DNA of 6,038 nucleotides, taken from contig CAMNZV010000111.1 in NCBI GenBank assembly GCA_946575275.1, positions 1-6,038 of the forward strand. The letters are read 5' to 3'. The notes under the pieces are model-generated. The model saw only the letters and a list, made by a program, of their open reading frames with translations, was not told where the DNA came from and did no database searches. Source of the stretch: an uncultured Clostridium sp. (GTDB taxonomy: Bacteria; Bacillota; Clostridia; Clostridiales; Clostridiaceae). This document shows positions 1 through 6,038 of the stretch, in pieces (the stretch's first letter is position 1; each line of letters starts with the position of its first letter). The position numbers and the translations under genes were made by a program.

Positions 1-14
1 CTATTTACTACAAC

Positions 15-752
15 TTAGACATTTAGCAACTTTTTAAAATTATTTTTTAATATTTCATTAATATTTGTTCCCTCTAAACCTTTTATTTTAATTAATCCTT
101 TTTCTATATCACTTATAAAATTAAGATTATACCCGTCTTTTGTTGACCTAGTAAAAGGAGCATCGCTTTCTATTAAAATTCTTTCTATTGGTATATTTTT
201 TATTAACTCTATACCTTTTTTACTTTTTACCATTTCAGTATTTATTGAGAAGTAATATCCATTTTCTATAGCTTCCCTTAGTTCACTAATTGTCCCACTA
301 AACCAATGTAGAATAATCTTGCCGTTAAATTTGTCCCCTATTATTTCAATTACATGCTTACTAGCTTTTCTGCTATGAATGCTCAATATTTTTCCACCAA
401 GTTTATTACAATTATCTATAATCTCTTTAAATGTATTTATTTGCAAAGCTTTATTTTCAACATCTTCTTCATTGAAATCTAATCCAATTTCACCAATATA
501 CTTACTATACTTTAAATCCTTTATCAGTTTTGGTATTTGATTTTTATATTGCCCAATTAACTGTGGATGTAATCCAACAGCAAATCGTATATATTTAAGA
601 TTTTTATACTCTTGAATATACTTTTCATATAATACAGGTAAATTAGTTACTGCAATAGTATATGATTTATTCTCTTCAATGTATTTGATTAAATCATCAA
701 TATTTTTATATAAATCTAAATGCATATGAGTGTCATAATTAAACCTATTCAT
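15..752 (-). CDS. qatD: QatD: TatD-family metal-dependent nuclease of the QatABCD system
   Basis: This 245-residue protein belongs to the TatD family of the amidohydrolase (TIM-barrel) superfamily, metal-dependent DNases, here slightly shorter than the usual ~260 residues. All expected metal-ligand motifs are seen in order: DTHMHLD with H9 and H11, GEIGLDF with E88, SIHSRKA with H126, LHWFSG with H149, and ESDAPF with D197. GLHPQ at 60-64 is also typical. It therefore looks catalytically intact. No signal peptide or membrane segment is visible, so it is cytosolic. The ATG at 752 has GGAGG at 763-759 six bases upstream, inside the end of qatC, and the coding regions overlap by eight bases. The stop is TAA at 17-15. 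As a stand-alone gene it would be called a housekeeping TatD DNase, but its position as the last, overlapping member of the operon marks it as QatD, the presumed nuclease effector. Only 14 bases follow, so terminator and downstream genes cannot be judged. Confidence 0.94.
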   Translation of the reverse strand: MNRFNYDTHMHLDLYKNIDDLIKYIEENKSYTIAVTNLPVLYEKYIQEYKNLKYIRFAVGLHPQLIGQYKNQIPKLIKDLKYSKYIGEIGLDFNEEDVENKALQINTFKEIIDNCNKLGGKILSIHSRKASKHVIEIIGDKFNGKIILHWFSGTISELREAIENGYYFSINTEMVKSKKGIELIKNIPIERILIESDAPFTRSTKDGYNLNFISDIEKGLIKIKGLEGTNINEILKNNFKKLLNV

Positions 753-2043
753 TGCATTCCTCCAACAATTCCATTAATTCTTGAAGTCCTCTTTTATATA
801 ATGCTGAATACTTTTCTAAATCTGAAGTAAGTGGACCCGATTTTTGAATAATTAAAAATGAATTTTTTTCATCATACTTACCAATTCCCAATAAATATGA
901 ATTCAAATTCATATTTGCTGTCTTTCCACTATCAAATTTTTTATCTCTATATATTGTAATATCCTCAATTCCTGACTTTTTTATTGCAGCCCTTCTAATT
1001 ACACATGGTAAACAATTTCCACAGTGACAAGATTCAGTTTCCCCTAACATTCTTCCATGGTCTGGATGAGAACATGACATAGTGTTTACAATATTATTTT
1101 TTAAAAACCCAATATTTTTACATTGCTGTATCATTTCTCCCTTAGTTTTAAACTGATATGGATTTATTACTCTAATATCAATCCCCAATTTAGATAACAG
1201 TTCTTGTAGCATTTTCATGTAATATGGATGAGTTGTTCTTGTACTACTGCTTCCAAGTCTTGAATTAGTTAATGGTATATTAAGTGAAATCAATCCATTT
1301 TCAGGTATTATCAGATTAACCTGAGTATTCATACATGTAGCTATAGCTATTGCATGAGAAAAAAACATTAATGAGCGTGTTCGTGTTGTATCTTCTTTTC
1401 CATTCATAGCAGCTGCATAAAAGCTAAAGAAAATATTCTCATTAACATTATAGTTATTAATAAATTTGTCTTTTAATCCATCTTGATACTCTTTAACTCC
1501 TTTTCCACCGCCATAATGGCTAACGAATATTATTTCTTCATTGCATACTTCTAGTAAGTCTATAACTCCTATAAATGAATCTAGACCACCTGAAAACATA
1601 CATACCTTATTAGCATTCACTTTAGTTTCATTAGAATTATTAATTCTATTTTTCCATTCCAGCTCATTTTTTGTAAAACCTCTATATCTAAACGTCAAAT
1701 TCCATTTATCACCACTTAAGTAATTTAACATATTTTGAACTAGTTCTTTATTCTGTTCCCATATTTCTAATTCTAAAACTGGTATATACATATTAATATT
1801 TCTAGTCCAACAATCCTCAAAATCTTTTCTAGGAACTATTCTATCTGCCCCAAAAACAAACAAAGACAAACATAATAAATCTATTCCTACATTAGAAAAA
1901 TAAGTTGGTAACCTTTTTAATTGATTATTCCAAAATGTATACGAAAACATTTCATTATCATTTATATTGTAATTTATAAACGGAGCATTAATTCTAAACT
2001 CCTCAGCACCATCAACTTGACAAACTATATTTATTGAAGTCAT
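745..2043 (-). CDS. qatC: QatC: QueC-like PP-loop enzyme of the QatABCD system
   Basis: This 432-residue protein is related to QueC, the ATP-dependent 7-cyano-7-deazaguanine (preQ0) synthase. Seen directly: the PP-loop ATP pyrophosphatase motif SGGLDS at 151-156, HYGGGKG at 176-182, TRTRS at 220-224, PENGLISLNIPL at 247-258, and GSSSTRTTHPYY at 264-275. The zinc-binding end has C324 and then C339, C341, C344 and C347 (CHCGNCLPC) followed by IRRA. The last three Cys of the CxxCxxC core match QueC, but the first ligand lies farther upstream than in QueC and C339 is an extra cysteine. About 140 residues precede the PP-loop, which stand-alone QueC (about 220-230 residues) lacks. I chose the ATG at 2043, not the GTG at 2049: GGAGG sits seven bases before the ATG but only one before the GTG, and the ATG makes a textbook ATGA overlap with the qatB stop. 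In Qat the substrate is probably protein (QatB) rather than free base; this is inference. No queD, queE or queF lies nearby, arguing against queuosine synthesis. Confidence 0.92.
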   Translation of the reverse strand: MTSINIVCQVDGAEEFRINAPFINYNINDNEMFSYTFWNNQLKRLPTYFSNVGIDLLCLSLFVFGADRIVPRKDFEDCWTRNINMYIPVLELEIWEQNKELVQNMLNYLSGDKWNLTFRYRGFTKNELEWKNRINNSNETKVNANKVCMFSGGLDSFIGVIDLLEVCNEEIIFVSHYGGGKGVKEYQDGLKDKFINNYNVNENIFFSFYAAAMNGKEDTTRTRSLMFFSHAIAIATCMNTQVNLIIPENGLISLNIPLTNSRLGSSSTRTTHPYYMKMLQELLSKLGIDIRVINPYQFKTKGEMIQQCKNIGFLKNNIVNTMSCSHPDHGRMLGETESCHCGNCLPCVIRRAAIKKSGIEDITIYRDKKFDSGKTANMNLNSYLLGIGKYDEKNSFLIIQKSGPLTSDLEKYSALYKRGLQELMELLEECNE

Positions 2044-2861
2044 ACACACACCTCCAACACTTCAAAACATTCCGTATATAGATTTTCAATAATTTTACCT
2101 ATATCAGCATTATTGTAATCAATTTGTTCTAGTTTAGCTTGTTTCAATTTTATATCTACAGAATTCTTAATATAATCTTTAAATTCTTTCTCTACCCTTA
2201 ATGCTTCTTGTGTATTTTTAGCATACTGTTCAAACCTACTTTGTAAATCATTTAGCATTTTTTCAAATATATAATCACTAATATAAATGCTCATAATTTG
2301 TTCAAAAATACAATCATCTATTCTATCCAAAGAAGTAATGTCCTTATTATTTTGTTCTAAAAAATCATAGATTTCTGATAATGCTTCAATAGTTGCATTC
2401 CTAGCTATAGCATCTTCTTTTGTATTTGAATTAGATGATATAATGTTAACCATCTCAGATAATAATGTCTCAACACTTTTACCTACATAATCTATATGTA
2501 ATTTTTCAAATGTCTTTATAATACCTACGCTTCTAATACTTGAAAGAAATTTTCCTAATTGTACCGTAGAATTTCTTCCTGACGCCGACTGCGTTGAAGC
2601 TCTCTTAGCCCCACCATATGCCTTTACATAATTATTTAAAACCCGTGCTTTACTAGAAGAGCTACCTTTGATATATTGGGACATAGCTTTTTTAGTTTCC
2701 TGCCATGAACCCATTTGCTTTTCATTATCTTCTTGCTTTTTTTCATTGTTATCTGTATTGTGATCTTGCTTTTCATCCTTTGTTATACTATCATCTTCAA
2801 ATCCTTCAGGTAATAAAGGATTCTTACCTATTGGACCCTTATATATACTTGATGTCCCCAT
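2040..2861 (-). CDS. qatB: QatB: small hydrophilic partner protein of the QatABCD system
   Basis: This 273-residue protein has no catalytic motif that I can recognise. It begins MGTSSIYKGPIGKNPLLPEG, a Gly/Ser/Pro-rich N-terminus that I recognise as typical of QatB-type proteins. A charged, probably disordered linker follows (about 22-50: many D, E, K, N, Q). Next comes a Ser/Gly/basic block (about 60-100, including VKAYGGAKRAST at 79-90) and then a helical domain to the end (about 103-273). No membrane segment or signal peptide is seen. The start lies one base after the qatA stop; its ribosome site is a G run inside the end of qatA. The stop TGA overlaps the qatC ATG as ATGA. Since Gly2 is small, the initiator Met should be removed, exposing an N-terminal glycine. 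Related QueC-like defence enzymes are reported to modify such glycines, so QatB is the likely QatC substrate (inference). The call rests on position, N-terminal motif and size. Confidence 0.85.
   Translation of the reverse strand: MGTSSIYKGPIGKNPLLPEGFEDDSITKDEKQDHNTDNNEKKQEDNEKQMGSWQETKKAMSQYIKGSSSSKARVLNNYVKAYGGAKRASTQSASGRNSTVQLGKFLSSIRSVGIIKTFEKLHIDYVGKSVETLLSEMVNIISSNSNTKEDAIARNATIEALSEIYDFLEQNNKDITSLDRIDDCIFEQIMSIYISDYIFEKMLNDLQSRFEQYAKNTQEALRVEKEFKDYIKNSVDIKLKQAKLEQIDYNNADIGKIIENLYTECFEVLEVCV
2051..2055 (-). promoter_or_regulatory. Ribosome binding site deciding the qatC start
   Basis: GGAGG on the minus strand lies seven bases upstream of ATG 2043-2041 and only one base upstream of the alternative GTG 2049-2047. 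The spacing fixes the ATG as the start and shortens QatC by two residues compared with the longest reading frame. The site is within the last codons of qatB. Confidence 0.8.
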
Positions 2862-2862
2862 A

Positions 2863-4692
2863 TTATTCCCCCTGATTCTTAAATGATCTTTCTAAAGCAG
2901 GTTTTAATTTACTATTTTCTTGTGCCCACTTTTTTGTAATCTCTAAAACTTCAGTAATTTTCTTTGATTCATTCATGAAATCTTTTATTACTGGTATCAA
3001 TGATATATTAATACGTTCACCTGAAAGTCCACTTAAATTACTTAAGACATTGGAATATAAAATTTCTTTTGTCTTACCCCATTCAATAAAAGCTTTGAAT
3101 AAATCATTATCAACACTTGTATCTGATATTATTTTTACAAAAACACTCTGCAATATTTCTCCAGATTCATAATCATTAATTTCTTCTGCTGCCTTTATAG
3201 CTTCATTAATACCAACTTTAGTTTTGCTTACTAACTTGTCCAATATATCCTTAGCCTTTGGACTTAACTTTTTAACACTAGTATCGAACTTTTCATCTAA
3301 AGATTCTCTAGAAAAATAAAAATATGGTCGTAAGTCATCTATCTCTGATAACTTTGGCTCTATCTCACACCACTCTTTTACCCATTTATCATCTTTCCAT
3401 ATTCTTAGCTCACTTTCTTCTGTTAATTCTCCAAGCTCCAATAATTCTATTTCTTTAGACTTTCCTTTTTCACTTGATTGCAATTGAGCTATTTTCCTAA
3501 ATAAAGGAGACTTAAAATATTCAAGTAACATTACTTTAGCAAGAACTTTTCTATCTATTTCAATTCCTTTATAATGAGCCATTTTTTCTCTCATTACTAA
3601 AGAGTTCAAAAACCTCTTGCAATGACGTGGATTACCATTTAATCCATTAGCTAATACTGAAGATAGTTGTTTGGACACAGCTAAACTATCTTTAACTTTT
3701 TCACCTATTTCAGGTAAGGTAGCATGTATAATAGTATAGTCAAGTGTAAAATCAAGAAATTTAATTTGCTTTTGTTCTTTAAGAAAATTTATTACTTGTT
3801 TAAATTCTTCATCACTTAAATCTTTTTGAAATAATAAACATGTAATATAAAATTCAACTTCTTTAGAATTTAATCTAGGAATTCTTATTGGATACTGAAT
3901 TATTTTTTCCAAATATTCTTTTCCAATATCAATTTGCTGACCTTCGATTTTATCAAATTTTCTTTTTACAGCATAAGATATATGTCTCTCATCAGCTCCT
4001 ATAATAAATACTGTATTTCCAGCAAACAAAAACAATCTAATCGCCTCTAACGTTTCTAATATAGTGTCAGGACTACACCTATCTAATTCATCTATAAAAA
4101 CCACTAGTCTTTTAATCTTTGTTTCTTTTAACAACTCTGCAAAACTCTTCTGAAACTCTTTAATATTCTGTCTTATTTCCTTATTACTTAACTCATCTTT
4201 AATTGTTTTAATAATTCCATCTGTATCTACATCCTTAGTCTTATCTTTAACTTTAGACACAATGCTATTAAGTGTTAAATCTGTAATAGTTCCTATTCCA
4301 CCTGTTAAGAATATATCCGCACCGTACTTTACCCCGTTTTTTAACAACTTCATTTTATCAATACTTTTATACAACCCACTAATACATATAGCTGCTTTTT
4401 TAGATAATTTTCTATTTTCCTGTATCTTATCCAGTATACTTCCCATTAAAGCAGTTTTAGCATCTTCATAACCTTCGAAGAGCCACCCATTAAACACTAA
4501 GCACACTGTATCTTCATCCTTATTAAAAGTATTCATACTCATGCTTATTAAGCTTGACTTTCCACTGCCCCAGTCCCCATATACCCCAACACTAGACGGT
4601 AATAATGTTTCGTCTTCAATTATATCTTTAAGTATATTGATTAAATAGTCAAAATCTAGAAAATCTAATTCTGTTTCACTATCCTTCCACAT
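2863..4692 (-). CDS. qatA: QatA: KAP-family P-loop ATPase of the QatABCD anti-phage system
   Basis: This 609-residue protein is a KAP-family P-loop NTPase of the STAND/AAA-related class. Seen directly: Walker A GDWGSGKS at 39-46 (K45), the KAP signature FNGW at 67-70, Walker B VVFIDELDRC at 197-206 (D201, E202, D204, R205), a sensor-like GADERH at 232-237, and NPRHCKRFLN at 354-363, which fits the arginine-rich end of the ATPase core. Between Walker A and B is the usual KAP insertion; residues about 120-146 are glycine-rich and mildly hydrophobic but not a clear membrane helix. The C-terminal third (about 400-609) is helical, with a DLRPYFYFSRE motif at 453-463. The start is firm: ATG preceded by AAGGAGG at five bases. 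The gene ends in TAA at 2865-2863, one base before qatB. In QatABCD it is the ATPase, presumably powering or sensing infection; the trigger cannot be read from the sequence. The family call is very firm, and the Qat assignment rests on the neighbours. Confidence 0.93.
   Translation of the reverse strand: MWKDSETELDFLDFDYLINILKDIIEDETLLPSSVGVYGDWGSGKSSLISMSMNTFNKDEDTVCLVFNGWLFEGYEDAKTALMGSILDKIQENRKLSKKAAICISGLYKSIDKMKLLKNGVKYGADIFLTGGIGTITDLTLNSIVSKVKDKTKDVDTDGIIKTIKDELSNKEIRQNIKEFQKSFAELLKETKIKRLVVFIDELDRCSPDTILETLEAIRLFLFAGNTVFIIGADERHISYAVKRKFDKIEGQQIDIGKEYLEKIIQYPIRIPRLNSKEVEFYITCLLFQKDLSDEEFKQVINFLKEQKQIKFLDFTLDYTIIHATLPEIGEKVKDSLAVSKQLSSVLANGLNGNPRHCKRFLNSLVMREKMAHYKGIEIDRKVLAKVMLLEYFKSPLFRKIAQLQSSEKGKSKEIELLELGELTEESELRIWKDDKWVKEWCEIEPKLSEIDDLRPYFYFSRESLDEKFDTSVKKLSPKAKDILDKLVSKTKVGINEAIKAAEEINDYESGEILQSVFVKIISDTSVDNDLFKAFIEWGKTKEILYSNVLSNLSGLSGERINISLIPVIKDFMNESKKITEVLEITKKWAQENSKLKPALERSFKNQGE
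2868..2873 (-). promoter_or_regulatory. Ribosome binding site of qatB, inside the end of qatA
   Basis: The minus strand reads AGGGGGA then six bases then ATG. It is a G-run variant of the AGGAGG consensus and lies wholly within the last codons of qatA, overlapping the approach to its TAA stop. Ribosomes terminating on qatA therefore stop almost on top of the qatB start, which supports translational coupling. Confidence 0.6.
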
Positions 4693-4845
4693 AATATCCT
4701 CCTTGCTTGTAATATCATACTATCTTTAACTCTACATATATCTAACTTATTATTTACATGAATGCTGATAAATTAATTTTATATCCAATAGAAATAAATC
4801 CCTTTATCCTAAAAATATACGTTCTACAGTTAATTAACCCTCCAA
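4693..4845 (-). promoter_or_regulatory. Intergenic leader of the qat operon (probable promoter region)
   Basis: This is the only gap between genes large enough for a promoter ahead of qatA. It is extremely AT-rich. Several -10-like hexamers occur on the minus strand (TATAAA at 4783-4778, TAAAAT at 4781-4776, TATGAT at 4719-4714), but none has a convincing TTGACA-like box 16-18 bases upstream, so no promoter can be assigned by eye. An imperfect 19-base palindrome (GATA...TATC arms, 4785-4767) overlaps the first two hexamers. The region ends with a strong ribosome binding site, AAGGAGG at 4704-4698, five bases before the qatA ATG. No G+C-rich hairpin followed by a T run is seen after the upstream gene, so read-through from it is possible. 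Confidence 0.35.
4767..4785. repeat. Imperfect AT-rich palindrome upstream of qatA
   Basis: On the minus strand, a 19-base stretch has arms GATA and TATC with a mismatch and one further A-T pair inside. It overlaps the TATAAA/TAAAAT hexamers that could serve as a -10 box. Such symmetry at a -10 box could be an operator, but chance palindromes are common in sequence this AT-rich, so this is weak. Confidence 0.2.
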
Positions 4846-6015
4846 TTAAATATTTTCGTGATACAAATCTTCTTTTAATTGCTCCCAATACTCATTAACC
4901 ATTGTACTAATATTATCAATTTCTAAGCTTGATGCAATTATATAAAATCGCTTTTTAACTTCACTTTCGTCAAGTTCAAGCTTTTCAGATAAATTTGATA
5001 TCCATGCAATAACTGCTGGAGCAAGAAATGCATGTTCTTTTCTAAAGCTTTCTGACCAATTAGAGCACCCACTCAAGTCATACACGCATACAGTTAAATA
5101 TAAATCAATTGCTTTATTGTAATCTTGCAACCTTTCATAAATATTACCTATTTGCATTAAGCTGTTCCTATATAAACCATAATTTGATTTGCTTTTATTT
5201 ATTTTAGCTTGCTTTTTTACACACTCAATTAGTGCTTGTTCAATACTAACTTTTTTCGCTTTTATAAATTCTGCTACTTCAGAAATATTTAGACCTTCGT
5301 TAATAATAATAGTTTTAATCCAATTTCTTCTTGAACGTTCATCTCTTATTTCTACCATTTTTTCATATTCAGTATTTGTCATCATAAGTTTTTCACCTGT
5401 AAAAACACTATTCTTTACAAGAATTGTATTCCCACATTCATTACACTTTCCCTTTTGTACAGGACGTTTTAATAAAGGCTTATTACAGTAAGGGCATACT
5501 CCCTCATTGTATAACTCCACATTCTTATCAAATAAATTAGCCTCAATCTCGTCAAAAAGTACAGATTTTCTAAAAACCTCATCTGGTTCTTGTTTTGCTA
5601 TATTCTTTATAGCTTGTGCTTGTGGTGCATATTTTCCACCTTTTCTTAATTCCTTTAATGTAGCCTTTACATTTTCATGTGTTAATTTTAAAATTTCTAA
5701 TAATGTATCTGAAAAAGCCTGATTATCTAATATTGATGGTATAGCTAATACTCTTTGATTTTCATCAATTGAATAGTTAGCTAATATCACTTCTCTCGTT
5801 TTTGGACATTTTAATGGTGAGTATTTGTTTAAAGCAAGATATTCATCACCATATTTTTCCCTCAGTAACTTATTAAGCTCTATTTCAAAAATATTACTTT
5901 CGTCCCTTATATATCTTTTATTAGTGAAGCCTACTTTGCCTGCAATAGCCATGAGTTCTTTTGCAGTAAGATTTATACCCATAGCTTGTTTTGCAAGAAT
6001 ATATATATTTGACAT
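4846..6015 (-). CDS. Zinc-ribbon / TPR-like protein of unknown function, upstream of the qat operon
   Basis: I do not recognise a named family. From the ATG at 6015 the protein is 389 residues; residue numbers here follow the 394-residue version from a GTG at 6030. The N-terminal ~170 residues look helical and charged. A zinc ribbon follows: CPYC (C179, C182) and CNEC (C196, C199), 13 residues apart, then a 'GEKLMMT' stretch. Residues about 285-315 (GNIYERLQDYNKAIDLY) match a TPR helix pair, and the rest is helical. No signal peptide or membrane segment is visible, so it is probably cytosolic. The ATG at 6015 has a GGAAG at 6027-6023 at good spacing; the GTG at 6030 has no ribosome site in the 8 bases seen before it. 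The frame has no stop up to the window edge, so a start outside is possible. The stop is TAA at 4848-4846. It shares strand with the qat genes but is 153 bases away and is not a core Qat component. A regulatory or protein-binding role is only a guess. Confidence 0.8.
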   Translation of the reverse strand: MSNIYILAKQAMGINLTAKELMAIAGKVGFTNKRYIRDESNIFEIELNKLLREKYGDEYLALNKYSPLKCPKTREVILANYSIDENQRVLAIPSILDNQAFSDTLLEILKLTHENVKATLKELRKGGKYAPQAQAIKNIAKQEPDEVFRKSVLFDEIEANLFDKNVELYNEGVCPYCNKPLLKRPVQKGKCNECGNTILVKNSVFTGEKLMMTNTEYEKMVEIRDERSRRNWIKTIIINEGLNISEVAEFIKAKKVSIEQALIECVKKQAKINKSKSNYGLYRNSLMQIGNIYERLQDYNKAIDLYLTVCVYDLSGCSNWSESFRKEHAFLAPAVIAWISNLSEKLELDESEVKKRFYIIASSLEIDNISTMVNEYWEQLKEDLYHENI

Positions 6016-6038
6016 ATTAACTTCTTCCACAGTTTCAA

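Noticed and set aside
15..752. Annotation as a stand-alone housekeeping TatD DNase
   Set aside because: It overlaps qatC by eight bases as the last gene of the operon, which places it in the Qat system.
1541..1723. Plus-strand open frame of 60 codons antisense to qatC
   Set aside because: It lies wholly inside qatC, has no recognisable motif, and its Ser/Leu/Phe-rich composition is that of a reverse-complement shadow.
745..2043. Annotation of the QueC-like gene as a queuosine biosynthesis enzyme
   Set aside because: Its length, altered cysteine spacing and position between qatB and qatD fit QatC; no other queuosine genes are adjacent.
2040..2714. Internal ATG in qatB at residue 50 (Met-Gly-Ser-Trp) as a second start making a shorter product with an N-terminal glycine
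   Set aside because: Only A-rich sequence with a weak GAAAAG precedes it, with no AGGAGG-like site, so initiation there is unsupported.
2975..3172. Plus-strand open frame of 65 codons antisense to qatA
   Set aside because: It is fully contained in the well-supported ATPase gene, shows no domain, and has shadow-like composition.
4262..4471. Plus-strand hydrophobic frame of 69 codons antisense to qatA, looking like a small membrane protein
   Set aside because: The hydrophobicity comes from reading Lys/Asn/Asp-rich codons backwards; it is entirely within qatA.
4806..4845. Possible rho-independent terminator after the zinc-ribbon gene (TTAATTAA palindrome and a short T run)
   Set aside because: The symmetric element is short and all A/T, with no G+C-rich stem joined to the T run, so it would not form a stable terminator hairpin.
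5189..5722. Two plus-strand frames (5189-5491 and 5507-5722), hydrophobic and Phe/Ser-rich, antisense to the zinc-ribbon gene
   Set aside because: Both overlap a convincing minus-strand gene with a zinc ribbon and have no motifs; they are shadows.

Overview
The window is very AT-rich (roughly 70% or more A+T by eye). Codon use favours A/T endings (many ATA, AGA, AAA, TTA), and most genes have strong AGGAGG-type ribosome binding sites. Together these suggest a low-GC Firmicute, most likely a Clostridium-like organism; nothing here fixes the species. All five genes lie on the minus strand, so the biological reading direction is from high to low coordinates.

Layout in transcription order. (1) 6015-4846 holds a protein of unknown function with a four-cysteine zinc ribbon and a TPR-like C-terminal half; its frame stays open to the window edge, so its true start may lie outside. 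(2) 4845-4693 is a 153-base intergenic gap, the only place inside the window where a promoter for the downstream genes could sit. (3) 4692-15 is a tightly packed four-gene operon: a KAP-family P-loop ATPase (QatA), a small hydrophilic protein beginning Met-Gly-Thr-Ser-Ser (QatB), a QueC-like PP-loop enzyme (QatC) and a TatD-family metal-dependent nuclease (QatD). Gene order and family content match the known anti-phage system QatABCD. All four genes look intact, and the visible catalytic or metal-binding residues are present in A, C and D.

How the genes probably work together. The operon is translationally coupled throughout: 1 base between A and B, a 4-base ATGA overlap between B and C, and an 8-base overlap between C and D. 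This implies fixed stoichiometry and probably a complex. By family knowledge, the KAP ATPase would sense or power the response, the QueC-like enzyme would carry out an ATP-dependent modification (QatB, with glycine after the start Met, is the obvious candidate substrate), and the TatD-like protein would supply nuclease activity. The molecular roles are inferred from families rather than shown by this sequence. The system as a whole is already described, so it is not a new class. The least explained element is the zinc-ribbon/TPR gene immediately upstream.

No RNA genes, CRISPR arrays, insertion sequences, integrases or convincing rho-independent terminators were seen.
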